NCBI GenBank assembly: GCA_018907035.1
Contig: JACCIC010000093.1
Coordinates: forward strand, 1,430,001 to 1,494,000
Length of the DNA: 64,000 nt
Source: Sycobia sp. Sy_11
Taxonomy: Eukaryota > Arthropoda > Insecta > Hymenoptera > Epichrysomallidae
Direction of reading: 5' to 3'
This document shows positions 37,537-49,424 of the stretch, in pieces. The notes beneath the pieces were generated by a model. That model saw only the letters and a program-made list of their open reading frames with translations, searched no databases and was not told where the DNA came from. Every line of letters starts with the position of its first letter. The stretch's first letter is position 1. A program made the position numbers and the translations under genes.

Positions 37537-39828
37537 TCTATTCGATGTTTGCTAATTCTTTCCAATGAAGAAACAAACACGGTGTAATCCTGCAAATCTA
37601 GATCCTAAATGTACAAAAATATATTTATGGAAATGTACATTTTATTTCACCATATCCCAGATAACAGCTAAGATTAAAAATATTACATGTAATAACAAAT
37701 TTTTTTTGTTCATTAATGTAACAAGTTAGAATGAAAAAACAAAAAGATTTTTGTTTAGAATATATTATGTTAAGATAATTTCTAACTAAAATGAAGAAAC
37801 TATAAATAATAAAATTTAAATGTTAGTATTATTATAGCTAGACTTTAATTATATTACTATTAAATTAAACATTTTCTTTTATCTAGGATATATCAATGTT
37901 TACACATAAACTCATCCTAGATATACTTACTTCAAATTATTTACAAATTTCTTTATATTAGTAAAGAAATAGAATTCAAACTTTCCTCCTACCCAGTTGT
38001 ATTTTCTGTTAATCTAAATATAAGAAAAAAATTTATTAATTCATGATAAGCTTTAGAAATTAGATGCACTGACATGAAAAATTATTTTGAGTATAAATTT
38101 GTTGAAAAGCTACAAATATTGTTAAAAAATAAATAATGAAAGCAATAATTTTTAGTAATTTGATCAATTATTTTTTCTTTAATACATCTTAATAGCATTA
38201 AGTAGAAATACACATATAATATAAACAATTTTATAACCCAATACATCCAATGAAAATGCATAATTTCTTAATTAAAATAAATTAATATTCAAAAAATTTA
38301 TTTTAAATTCTTATGAATTTATAAAAATATTCATATACACTTATACACGTAAATATTTTCGCGCTTAGTTCTAATCAACAAGTTCAAACAAACCAAATAT
38401 AAAATAAATTTTTCAATAAACATCCAATAATTATGTCTTGATCAGCTGTTGATCCACGTCCGCGATCTATTCAACAAATTCTTCCAGCACAAATAATTTC
38501 TCTTTTCAGTGCACCTCGCAATCATATCTGTAGCACACTCCAGTGGGTATGTTTGTAAATATCCGATAAATCGACAAATCGTTGATTCTCAAATTCCGTG
38601 TTTAAATTAGAAAACAGTTTTGAATGGTGTCCGAGAAAAAGACACATAGAAGAATATAGAAAGAAAAAAAAGAAGAAAAAAATCCGTAACTTGATAGAAG
38701 ACGTAAAACTTCAAAGGAGATAAATGAAAAAAGTGAGAATAGAATCCGCGGCTGTCTGTCAACATAAAATAAAACGAACTCCAAAAGTTTCTGGACAGTC
38801 AATCGCCATGCTCATAATTATAGTGTACACTTAGCTATACTTATGTGTTGTACATAAAAAGAGAAAAAAATGTCATGTAAGGCTGATACAACACAACTGT
38901 CACAAACTTTTTAAACGCACTAATCCCAGATCGCGATTTAGGGGTAAAGTGACAGTGACGATGCCAAGCCCTCTTTTTTCTATAACATTCCGTATTCCAT
39001 ATACAATCAACAATATCACACGTCTCTTTTACTCGATCAACGCACAAAACGTCCGTGCTTGCACTGAATTGCTGCAGAGGCAGAGGGTAAATTGCAAAAG
39101 ATTAGGTTGGTCAACGAATGCGACGCCCAAAAAAGCAAAGCTTACGGATGCTGACGTCGCCGCGGAAGACCGTGAGGCTGAGGACAAGAAGAGAAGAGGA
39201 ATTTGCGCACGCAGAAGATGAGATTTCGAGGAGCCGAACAGCTGTTGGTCGCTCCCTATATGCCGTATATTGCCGTTTGAGAGCAGCTATTAGTTCGAAA
39301 AAAACGTCAGAGTAAGACAGAGCGAGGGGAGGGGGATGCGAATGAGCGCAAGAAAGAACGACGCGGCGCAAGCTGTACAGAAATACGCGATACACACCAG
39401 CGACGGAGTATATAATGAGCGATGGAATTCCCGCAATAATCGACGAGACAGAGATGGAAGACGGCAACCGCGAGTCGCGAGTCGCGACTCGTTACACCTT
39501 TCACGTACCTATATCCCTGCCCCTTCTCTCTCAATCACTCTACCTATGTCGATTACAATATCGCGAACGTGAACGATTGTTATACGTTCGCTAAAACTGT
39601 ACACGGCTGTTAATGCAGCAAAAAAATCTTGCAGACGCCCACGAGCAAATAAGACATAATATAACACATTACACGGTGCACAATCTTATGCATAGAAAAT
39701 AGAATGAAATATACTTGATCAATTATACAAACAGAGATGGTGGCGTTGCGGCGGAGAAGAGAATGAAAAATCTGGGAAATCTTGATTTTTTCCATTCACC
39801 CTGCGTGCAGCAGTTAGTCTTCCTTTCC

Positions 39829-39830
<2 letters not shown>

Positions 39831-39879
<49 letters not shown>

Positions 39880-39888
39880 TTCTCTCTC
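39831..39888. repeat. (TC)n microsatellite
   Basis: Nearly pure TC dinucleotides, interrupted once by GC and followed by a wider pyrimidine-rich run to about 39910. Confidence 0.9.
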
Positions 39889-39952
39889 CCTCCCTCACTC
39901 TATCCCACTCATTCCCACTGGTTAACTCCCCCTATCTTTCTCTACGGCGTGC

Positions 39953-39953
<1 letters not shown>

Positions 39954-39996
<43 letters not shown>
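39954..39996. repeat. (TA)n microsatellite
   Basis: Uninterrupted TA dinucleotides. Confidence 0.95.
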
Positions 39997-39998
<2 letters not shown>

Positions 39999-40925
39999 GT
40001 AAGCGATCTTTCTCTCACTCTGACTCACACACTTATGACAAAGAGGCGTGTTTTATACATATGCATTGATGAGCACCTCACTCACATATATTACACACCC
40101 TGCGTAAAAGAACATCTATACCTTTGCGATTCTTTATTTCTTCTCCTTTTCTGTTTCTTACTTTTTGCCCATCTTCTTTCATACAAATTTCTTTTTTAAC
40201 AGTAAGCAATTGGTGGCAGAACGAAGACAAAGCGAAATCGTAACAAATAGACGCGGGAAAAAATTGGAGAAACTGCACGTTTTAGAATAGAATCCGCAGA
40301 CCGCGGCCACGACCGCGGCTAATGATACAACCGCGTGAACATGAAAATGCACTCGTACTATACTGGCAATCATAGATGAATCGCAACACACACAGACACA
40401 CACATACACAGACACATATTATATGTATACACACACTTATGTTGTATTAGAGGAACTCCGCTTTGTTGGTTCAAGCCTGTTTCAAGTTGATTAAAAAGAG
40501 GAACTCGAATTGAAAGTGATGAGCAAATACACTAGATGAGCGGATGAACACATGTATTTTTACGCACACACTCGTATATATGACAAAAAGCTTCCACCAG
40601 CTTTCGTTCGGCTGCGGTTATATCTCTCTGTGTTTCAGACTCCCAATAGAAAAACAATTAATTAACCCTCGTAGCGGTAGCAAAACAACAAGTCGTAGTT
40701 TCCAAAGAAAGAGAGCATACACAAAGCACTCTTTAGATACTTTTTCTTTACTTTACCTCACCTGTCACTCTTTTCTCACGCATGCATATTAATACAGTAA
40801 AAGTGCACAGTTTGAGAAACTCAGCACGGAATGTGTATTAGCACATATAACAATCTCCCGCTGTCGCTACAAACTATAGGAATCACTACACTAGCATTTT
40901 AGTAACTATAGCCTATAGTATAGCT

Positions 40926-40965
40926 CCTACCCATCCCCTACCAGCCCCTACCTGCCCCTACCTCC
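40926..40965. repeat. Short tandem repeat of a CCCCTACC(A/T)G motif
   Basis: Four adjacent versions of an approximately 10-bp unit: cctacccat, cccctaccag, cccctacctg, cccctacctcc. Confidence 0.75.
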
Positions 40966-41125
40966 TGTTTGTGACCGTTCTCTATCTCTATCCCTCTCGG
41001 TTCTCGTTATTGGCTTACTCGTAGTGTCGCAGTACTCGCAGTACTCGTTCACTCGTAGTCTCGCACTCTAGTTTCTTGATGTGGAGGGAGGTGGAGGGTT
41101 GAGAGAAAAGCCATAAAGCAAAAGC

Positions 41126-41127
<2 letters not shown>

Positions 41128-41181
<54 letters not shown>
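41128..41181. repeat. (TA)n microsatellite
   Basis: Uninterrupted TA dinucleotides leading straight into the 30-bp minisatellite. Confidence 0.95.
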
Positions 41182-41193
<12 letters not shown>

Positions 41194-41338
41194 GTATGTA
41201 TGATGTACATATGATGTATGTTTGTATGTATGATGTACATATGATGTATGTTTGTATGTATGATGTACGTATGATGTATGTTTGTATGTATGATGTACGT
41301 ATGATGTATGTGTGTATGTATGCTGTATGTATGCATAA
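41182..41338. repeat. 30-bp minisatellite, about 5 units
   Basis: The unit reads gatgtatgtttgtatgtat plus gatgtacatat, with ACATAT changing to ACGTAT in later units. The open frame on its minus strand (His/Ile/Tyr repeats) is a by-product of the repeat. Confidence 0.9.
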
Positions 41339-41570
41339 AAATTTGTAAAATATATGTTACACCTATCGTTCAGCTACCAACGCTGTATACGGGTAAAAAA
41401 TACATGCAAGGTGTCTGGACAACAGAATATCGGTATAAAGTTTTTCTTTTTTTCTTTAAGATTAAAGGCATAAATGCAAATACAGTGTAGGTCCAATTAA
41501 AAGAGTTGAAAAGAATGCAATTTGTCAAGTCAAAGCATACAGTCTATGCACACGTAAATAAAATGTATTT

Positions 41571-41572
<2 letters not shown>

Positions 41573-41610
<38 letters not shown>

Positions 41611-41614
41611 CGTG
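41573..41614. repeat. (TG)n microsatellite
   Basis: TG dinucleotides ending in a short alternating CG segment, a sequence type able to form left-handed DNA. Confidence 0.9.
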
Positions 41615-42768
41615 TATGTATGTATGCATGGTCAATCGCGAAAATTATCAGAAGGAGATAGAGATGGCGTTCGTTAAGACGACAGGATATATAATAGCAG
41701 ATTGTATGTAAGCACATGAATATACATATGAACAGTGTTTTAACCTTAATTTACTTGTTTGAAATCTGGTTTTCGAAAGTTAGAAAAAGCAGAAACACAA
41801 GATCCGGTCTTTCAAATGCCAAAACGCATGTATTACACAGTTGACAACGACAGAAGAAACAAAACATTCGTGTATTGGAAATAAAAGATTAGGCAGGGTT
41901 ATACTGCACACTATAAGTACATCACATAAATTTTGCTTGTGTTTACTTACAGCAACTCCGTTTATATTTTGCACTAAGCAGTACCAGTCGTTTCTATCTC
42001 TATACTGAGTTTTTATAAGCTCGATCCAAGGCTTGAGTTGTATCACACTCACACAATTTCGCTGCGAATGCATGTATAGGTGTGTACATATGCATGCATA
42101 TGTACTAGATAAGGAATGGAGTATTGAAAGCAAGTGTGTAAGAAATGGTTTCTGGATAATGGTCGACGTGCGGTCGGCACAGTGACTGTAAGATGTGCCG
42201 CCACTGTCGAGTTTTCGACCGCAACTTTTGATTTTTAAATCTAAAAAATTATATATTAAAATATATCTACTTCAGTATTTTTTTAAAAATTTATTACAAT
42301 GTCGGTTATCCCCTTAATTCTGTTTACAAATATATTATATCTCTGAAACTTCATGAGTAGTCTTTTTTTTATTTGTTATTAATTTAATTTTTCATTAGTT
42401 TTTAATATTATACTGATGTATCTTATATTTTTTCCAATTATGTTATGAATTTACGTTTTTACTTATATTTTAATAATTTATGATTTCTAATTCCTATGAG
42501 TGCATGAATAGAAAAATGGTCTGAAATAGAAAAATGGTACATACATCTTCATATTATATGTATATTAAACATTTGTGTAATTGTCTAATATTAATATACT
42601 TAATATAATTTTTTTTTTAATTATAATCATATCTACACATGGGCCGTAGTCTGTAGTTATTTAGTGATTATATTCTGCACTCTGCAGTGACCTGCACTGT
42701 GTGAAATATGTATACATCATTATGTACGTGAAACATAGAAGGAGAACATGATATTATTAAATATAGCA

Positions 42769-42880
42769 GGTAGAGAGGAGTGGAAACTCCGTTAAAATCG
42801 TGTCCAAATAAACAGTAAGACTTCGGGACAGAATTGACCGCAAGGTGGCGACATCCTATGAAGTTGCTCCTTCAAAGCAT
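42769..42880. mobile_element. Truncated copy of the 383-bp MITE family
   Basis: Begins ggtagagaggagtggaaact and continues as the reverse complement of the family's right half ('acttcgggacagaattg', 'aaggtggcgacatcct'). It then breaks off without a second end. Confidence 0.65.
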
Positions 42881-43013
42881 AGACTAGTCCAGTTGGCATA
42901 GATATATGTAAGATATCTAATTCCTGACTTTTGGAAGTACCGTAAAAGACTTTCACAAACGGTATCTAAATTTCACCTATTATAGACAACATTTGGTGGT
43001 TATCTCGGCGTTA

Positions 43014-46000
43014 CCATATTGTAGATAGCTTTAAGTTTACTGTAAGCAGAGATAACAAGGAGAGATTGCTGATGCCATATGCGAAAGGCTCGACGATTTT
43101 CAAGCGCCGGGAAAGTGCGCCCTCAACAGGCCCAACTGCTACACTAACGCGCCAACGCGACATCACAGCTACGTCAGCATAAATTAATGTGCGCATTTGC
43201 CTACGTTACGAGCTGTGACGTAGGCAATAAATATATATAGATATAGCTGTACGCTTCTGTTCAATGCGACGTTGCTGTTTTCCTTTGAATCATACAGACG
43301 CTAAGCCAAAAAATATCTAATATGCACACGAGCATCAGAAAGCAATTCAGACCCGAACTCCAATGTCAGTTTCATAATGCAGACGAATTTTTGATTCTGC
43401 AGAAAATCAAGACTTTCTTTTCTGCCATTGTAGAAATTGCAAATTGAGTGTTATGATTTTGTGCTAAAATGGATATTCCTCAATTAGTTCAAAAAATTTA
43501 ATTTTAATATTTTATGCTTACATAATAGTGTAGAAACAGAAAGAGAAAATTCATTAATTATCTCCAATATTAAAAATATAAATAATAATATAAATCAAAA
43601 ATTTAAGTTTTTAATTTTTAACAGTTATACGTTTTCTAAATTATAACTACAAGATATAAGATTTACATTGTACAACGTTGTGCAATAGGATAGAATTTAA
43701 AGTTTTGTATTTTCTACAATATGCATTATCAATAAAAAATGTATAAGTATTTTAATAATTATAAGTGATGACATGAGCTTAAACATATTTTTAAAAAAGA
43801 CGAGTATGGCGTAGATTTTAATGTCCACGTAGTTGATCAACCCATATCTGTAATACTACATACTAAATATAATTCCTAAGTCACATACATTATTCCTAGT
43901 TTCCTTACATTCCGACGGTATATCTTTCATTTATATTTATTATAATCTACTCTGTATTGTTAGTTATTGATATTTTAAACAATTCGTGTTAATCCAATTT
44001 AACACAACGATTGGTCTAAGGAATAGTCATTTTCTGTATAAACTAATAATGAAATGATTCTGGTTGATTGTTCAATAGATAAAATTATCTATTGAAGAAG
44101 TTGTTAAAAATAGATTATCTGAATTACTTATGTATATTATAGAGTAATTTCAATAATTTATTTAATTCTGAAAATTATAGTGCTAAAATGGATATTCCTT
44201 AATTAGTTCAAAAAATTTAATTTTAATATTTAATGCTTATATTATATTGTAGTAAATAACGCGTAGGAACAAAAAGAGAAAATCCATTAATTATCTCTTA
44301 TTTTCCATGCAATTTTTCTTTATAAAAAAAAAAAATAAAACCGAATACAAAAAGATCGATTAAAAAAGAAATTAAAGAAAAAAAGTGGTGAAAAAAAAAT
44401 TGTGAGATAAAAAACATTTGATATAAATCAAACCAGTTTAAAAAACATAAGACAAAATCCAGAAAAAATTAGTTCAAAAAAAAATTAAAAAAAAGGTTTA
44501 AATAAAACCGATTTCAAAAAATAGATTGAAATAACATTAGTTGTCAAGAATGTAAAAAGAGTACGAAATATCGATAAACTACTAACGTATAATAAACTGC
44601 TTATTATCTCTGACTAAACTAAGAGTCTAAAAACTCGTATACATGCTATTATTTGTGAGGATACATATATAATGTACTTAGCCATTAGTTTTAATGGTCC
44701 ATTGTTATCAGCTGTAATTTCGTTATAGAATTTCTTTTTTATTAAGGTATTTTGGAATATTTCCGAAAAATATTTTATATGAATATTGTTATTATATAAG
44801 ATCATTTGTTTTTGTTTTTCTATGAAAAGGTTTACATATATAAATATTTTTAGTTTATTGATTAAAAATCTACCAATGTATTATTTTTAGATAAAATAAT
44901 AGTAATAAACGGCATTAATTAATAGAGTAAAACTTATGTTTTATATAAAATTGTTTGATTGATAAATCATTTAAAAATAAAATTTTTTATGTACAGCTGA
45001 TTCCGTTAACTATTTTAGAAGCTACGATATTTAGAAACAACGTTCGGAAATTTCTTTGGATCTGCAAGTACCGCCAGACCACTTTGTAGTACAAAAATCT
45101 AACAAAAGGAGTTTATTATTACATTTGGCATGAGGGTACAGTCTTATTACAAATACTGTTCGGGTATTTTCGATCATATTATCCGACTAAGCCCTTTTTA
45201 ATCAATTCTATAAATCAAAAAGTCATCAACGTGTGAAAAGAAGTTCATTGATATAGTTAAATTGGGATGTTTGGCACTGACTCCGAAAAATCAGATTGAT
45301 TCTTCAGGTGAGTTGTCATGAATATTGTCACTAAGACCATTTGAGTGTGATAATATCTGATAATATCAATGGTATACTATTTCTCGAAAAATTATTTTCC
45401 CCCTTTTAGCGCCACATTAATAGTCTATATATATTTCGTACTAGTCTTTTTTACCTTTTTTTAAACTAATTTTATTTCAACTTATTTTTTTGAACTAATT
45501 TTTTCTGGATTTTGTCTTATGTTTTTTAAACTGGTTTGATTTATAAATGAAAAGTATGCTGTTTGAATGTGAAGGAAACTAGGAATAATGTATGTGATTT
45601 ATGAATTATATTTAGTATGTGTATCACAGATATGGGTTGATTAACTACGTTAACATTAAAATATATGTCATACTCGTATTTTTTAAAAATATGTTTAAGC
45701 TCATGTCATTGCTTATAATTATTTAAAATACTTATTCATTTTTTATTGATAATGCATATTGTAGAAAATACAATCTTCGAATTCTAGCCTATTGTAAAAC
45801 GTTGTACAATGTAAATCTTATATCTTGTAGTTATAATTTAGAAAACGTATAACTGTTAAACTTAGTTTTTTAACTAAGTTAAAACGCTTCTATACTTTTA
45901 TTTTATTTTATTTTAGCATTTAATAGCAAGAATTTCATTTTCTATTTTTGATTTATATTATTATTTATATGTTTAATATTGGAGAAAATTAATGGATTTT

Positions 46001-46935
46001 CTCTTTTTGTTCCTACGCGTTATTTACTACAATATAATATAAGCATTAAATATTAAAATTAAATTTTTTGAACTAATTAAGGAATATCCATTTTAGCACT
46101 ATAATTTTCAGAATTAAATAAATTATTGAAATTACTCTATAATATACATAAGTAATTCAGATAATCTATTTTTAACAACTTCTTCAATAGATAATTTTAT
46201 CTATTGAACAATCAACCAGAATCATTTCATTATTAGTTTATACAGAAAATGACTATTCCTTAGACCAATCGTTGTGTTAAATTGGATTAACACGAATTGT
46301 TTAAAATATCAATAACTAACAATACAGAGTAGATTATAATAAATATAAATGAAAAATATACCGTCGGAATGTAAGGAAACTAGGAATAATGTATGTGACT
46401 TAGGAATTATATTTAGTATGTAGTATTACAGATATGGGTTGATCAACTACGTGGACATTAAAATCTACGCCATACTCGTCTTTTTTAAAAATATGTTTAA
46501 GCCCATGTCATCACTTATAATTATTAAAATACTTATACATTTTTTATTGATAATGCATATTGTAGAAAATACAAAACTTTAAATTCTATCCTATTGCACA
46601 ACGTTGTACAATGTAAATCTTATATCTTGTAGTTATAATTTAGAAAACGTATAACTGTTAAAAATTAAAAACTTAAATTTTTGATTTATATTATTATTTA
46701 TATTTTTAATATTGGAGATAATTAATGAATTTTCTCTTTCTGTTTCTACACTATTATGTAAGCATAAAATATTAAAATTAAATTTTTTGAACTAATTGAG
46801 GAATATCCATTTTAGCTGTGACGTCGCGTTGGCGCGTTAGTGTAGCAGTTGGGCCTGTTGAGGGCGCACTTTCCCGATGCTTGAAAATCGTCGAGCCTTT
46901 CGCATATGGCATCGGCAAGCTCTCCTTATTATCTC
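43014..46935. mobile_element. 3.9-kb nearly palindromic element with repeated inner units
   Basis: The left part (from about 43042) and the right part (to about 46930) are inverted copies for well over 1 kb. For example, 'tgccatatgcgaaaggctcg' near 43075 faces 'cgagcctttcgcatatggca' near 46895, and 'ctaaaatggatattcctcaa' near 43467 faces its complement near 46800. Inside each arm, a unit beginning 'gctaaaatggatattcct' and containing 'gaaaatccattaattatctc' recurs about 0.7 kb apart. The right arm has an additional partial unit at 45560-45900. The left arm alone carries about 270 bp (43190-43460) with an AATAAATATATATAGATATA run. The centre (44600-45430) is not palindromic and holds a short coding-like frame at 44614-44850. 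A second copy is at 49425-51230. Confidence 0.75.
44614..44850 (-). pseudogene. Conserved small frame in the core of the palindromic element
   Basis: It encodes a segment such as NNIHIKYFSEIFQNTLIKKK followed by 'ADNNGPLKLMAKYI' and a stop. The same reading frame, with about three quarters of residues unchanged, occurs at 50775-51038 on the other strand. The shared frame, the similar residues and the common stop suggest the C-terminal end of an element-encoded protein. I do not recognise the family. Confidence 0.4.
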
Positions 46936-47035
46936 TGGTGTTGCTCCCTTGCGGACAAATCTGACGCGAAATCCTGGGTGTAATTTGACAAGTTCTTAGT
47001 GAAGTTTTCACTCCTTCTCTCTTATACATGCCCTA
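46930..47035. mobile_element. Diverged right end of the 383-bp MITE family
   Basis: 'gttgctcccttgcggacaa', 'gcgaaatcctgggtgtaatt' and 'gaagttttcactccttctct' line up with the family's right third. It directly abuts the end of the palindromic element, so one has probably inserted into the other. Confidence 0.55.
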
Positions 47036-47321
47036 GAGTTTGAAGGCAATATATAACATATTTTTGTGGAAATGTTGATAAGATATTTAATATAAATTTT
47101 TTAATTTGAATAATTACAGAAATTTTATAAATTTTAAGCAAACATATAGTTACAACTGTATATAATTCTTTTGGGTATATTGTATAATATACTAAGTATA
47201 AATGATCTTAATGGTAATTATTGTCAACTAGACTTACTTATTCTAACCTAAGTAATCAGATTCTTTATGTAAATAATTAGTTATTAGTCAAGTTCTAAAA
47301 GAAAAGAAAATCATTCGTTGG

Positions 47322-47322
<1 letters not shown>

Positions 47323-47365
<43 letters not shown>
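47323..47365. repeat. (TA)n followed by (TG) and (TATTG)n simple repeats
   Basis: TA tract to 47365, then a TGTG stretch and about five copies of TATTG up to about 47397. Confidence 0.9.
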
Positions 47366-47373
<8 letters not shown>

Positions 47374-47672
47374 ATTGTATTGTATTGTATTGTATTGTGT
47401 TGTATTTATTTTGTGAAATCGTTAATTTAGTAAAATTTATAATTCATAAACAGCCATTTGTACAGCATAATGTTTATATGCATTTTGTGCAAGTAAATAA
47501 TATTAATAACTTAATATTAATAATTAATATTAATATTGCTAAAATTATAGAAGTTGCTTATTTATTATCTATATGTTAATTTTTATTATAAATTGAAATA
47601 AATATAATGTTCTTCAAAGTTTTGTATAATTTTTTTTATAGCTTAAGCAAGTTAACATAGTACTGAGATGAA

Positions 47673-48674
47673 ATGTCTGCTTTTGATACACTAAAGCTTA
47701 AAGCTGAGATTAATACCATATTAAATAAATCTGGGGAACTGATGGAAACTTTAAGTTCTAATGCTGGACAAACAAAAATACATAAAAATATTTTAAGATC
47801 GTCTGGTGGTCCACTTATTGAGATTGAAGATAAAATAGAAAGAAATCAAGAATTTTTACATTCACAATTGAACTCTAATATTAAACCAAGACCACATAAT
47901 GTATGTATAATAAATATTTTTTATGCATAAACATTTATTTTAAACTTTAGAAGAAAATCAAATAGTTCATATTATAGAACTTCGTGTAGATTAAAAATAT
48001 ACAATTTATTAAAAGGATTTTAATTTTAACAATTTAACAACTTATTTCATTCAAATTATTGTAGCTTGATGATTTCGAAAAGCTAGAAGCTATAGAGAAG
48101 ACTAAATTAAAATCTACTTTTTCATTAAATGAAGTAACTGAAGATGAAGAACTTTGGATTATGGATATTCCGAAAACTGTAAGATATTTTGCTTGAAATA
48201 AATTTATTTGTTTAATTAGTTGATTTGTTATTTATAATTTATTATGTAGATTGATCCTCAACAATTAAAAGGACAGATTCTTCATTTAGGTAATAAATCA
48301 AAGTTTAAACTTGGAGAAGATCGTTACTGTGCTGTAAATAGAGATAGCAAAGCTAGTCTTACATGTGTTTTCAATACTGAAGATGAATTTGGCAAATACA
48401 AAACAGGTATATATATATATCATTAAACTATTAACATTCATAAAAAATATTTTATCGATGACTTAAAATTTTATTTTTTAACCCCCTATATTTAGTGAAT
48501 ATAAAACCAGCTGGGCATATAAATATTAGAAGAAAGCTTGCCGGAGTGTCAACAAAAAAATTAAAATTAGAGAAATCAGAAAATGTTCCATATCCAAAGA
48601 ACTTAAAATTAAGACATCCTTTGTTTGGAATTCAAATCAATGAATCTACTATAAAAAGTGAAAAGAACAGTTGA
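47673..48674 (+). CDS. POLR1G/RPA34-like RNA polymerase I subunit, 4 exons
   Basis: Exons 47673-47900, 48065-48178, 48250-48406 and 48496-48674 join in frame to 225 residues with GT-AG introns. RPA34-type proteins pair with RPA49 on Pol I and act in rRNA transcription in the nucleolus. Support is the block EDEELWIMDIPKTIDPQQLKG (residues about 101-121), which resembles the vertebrate 'ELWLI-AP-D' start of the domain. It is followed by a short beta-rich stretch with SLTCVF, then 'PAGHINIRRKL', a Lys-rich segment and a terminal 'LKLRHPLFG' like the vertebrate 'LRPRF-AFG'. Unlike vertebrates there is no long Lys-rich tail. The first exon (76 residues, helical and charged) matches nothing I know in this family. 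It could be insect-specific or could belong to an unrelated small protein. The gene lies between two copies of the palindromic element. Confidence 0.58.
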
Positions 48675-48756
48675 CAGAAATTGGAATTAAAAAAATTAAA
48701 AACTTTCATTAAAAATGAAAATTTTTAATTAAGACTTAAATGTAAATTATTCTAAA

Positions 48757-48762
48757 AATAAA
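48757..48762 (+). promoter_or_regulatory. Candidate polyadenylation signal of the POLR1G-like gene
   Basis: AATAAA 83 bp after the stop codon, in a normal position. Confidence 0.55.
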
Positions 48763-49424
48763 TAATTTAATGTACTATTTTAGCATAATTTTTATAAGAA
48801 TATATTGATTATAAAAACAGTTCCTGGAGTCAAAATTTTAAAAATTCCAAATCAGCAATCTATCATTAAATTTATAAAGAAATGTTTTTTTAACAAATTA
48901 ATTTTCTTAAAAGTAATTAGTGTAGACTTGGATAAATTTTAAACATATAATGTAAATAAAAAATAACGTTTAGATAACATGTTTTATGGTTGCAAAGTAA
49001 GAAATTATAAACTGTTTTATTTTGAAACTACAATATGAAAGAAATTGTAATGAAAATAACATATAAGATTATGAAATAAAAATAGAGTAAAGACTTAAAC
49101 TTTTAAATATGCAATTTACATATTTTTCTCTACTTTCTTTTTTCTTTCTACTAACTTATGAATGTCAATTATTAGAAAATATGCTAACTTTTATATATTT
49201 ATTCGATATTTCTATTATTTTAGATTATAATCATGTAAATGTTTGGAATTATTGTATTACAGTTGTTATAGTTCTTGTATATAAAGAGGCTTTTGTTTTA
49301 TGTTATATTATTTCATTTCATAATATCTAGTTTTGAAAAGCCTAATAGACATGGTTATTGTTATATATATATATATATTGTTTATATTACATATGTTACT
49401 AGCGCACGCGTAGGTATCGGGAGG
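48763..49424. other. AT-rich spacer between the POLR1G-like gene and the second palindromic-element copy
   Basis: Contains an open frame at 49109-49330 (+) rich in Phe, Tyr, Leu and Ile, of the kind AT-rich DNA yields by chance. A short (TA)n run lies at 49361-49378. Nothing else is supported. Confidence 0.5.

Larger units (their letters stand above)
37537..43013. other. Upstream region of CNOT4: promoter, 5' UTR introns and simple repeats
   Basis: No protein gene is supported. CpG-containing, less AT-rich DNA at 38900-39560 and near 40280-40330 could hold the CNOT4 promoter and non-coding first exons. The long open frames there are unspliced and have no recognisable family. The rest is AT-rich or simple repeat, listed separately. 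Confidence 0.45.

Noticed and set aside
39111..39572. Open frames with Arg-rich composition upstream of CNOT4
   Set aside because: Opposite-strand overlaps in CpG-rich DNA, no splice partners and no recognisable domain. Promoter or UTR is more likely.
41049..41336. His/Ile/Tyr-repeat protein on the minus strand
   Set aside because: A direct translation of the 30-bp minisatellite and TA tract.
49109..49330. 73-codon plus-strand frame resembling a membrane protein
   Set aside because: Phe/Tyr/Ile/Leu-rich composition is what AT-rich DNA gives by chance. There is no splice context and it lies just before a mobile element.
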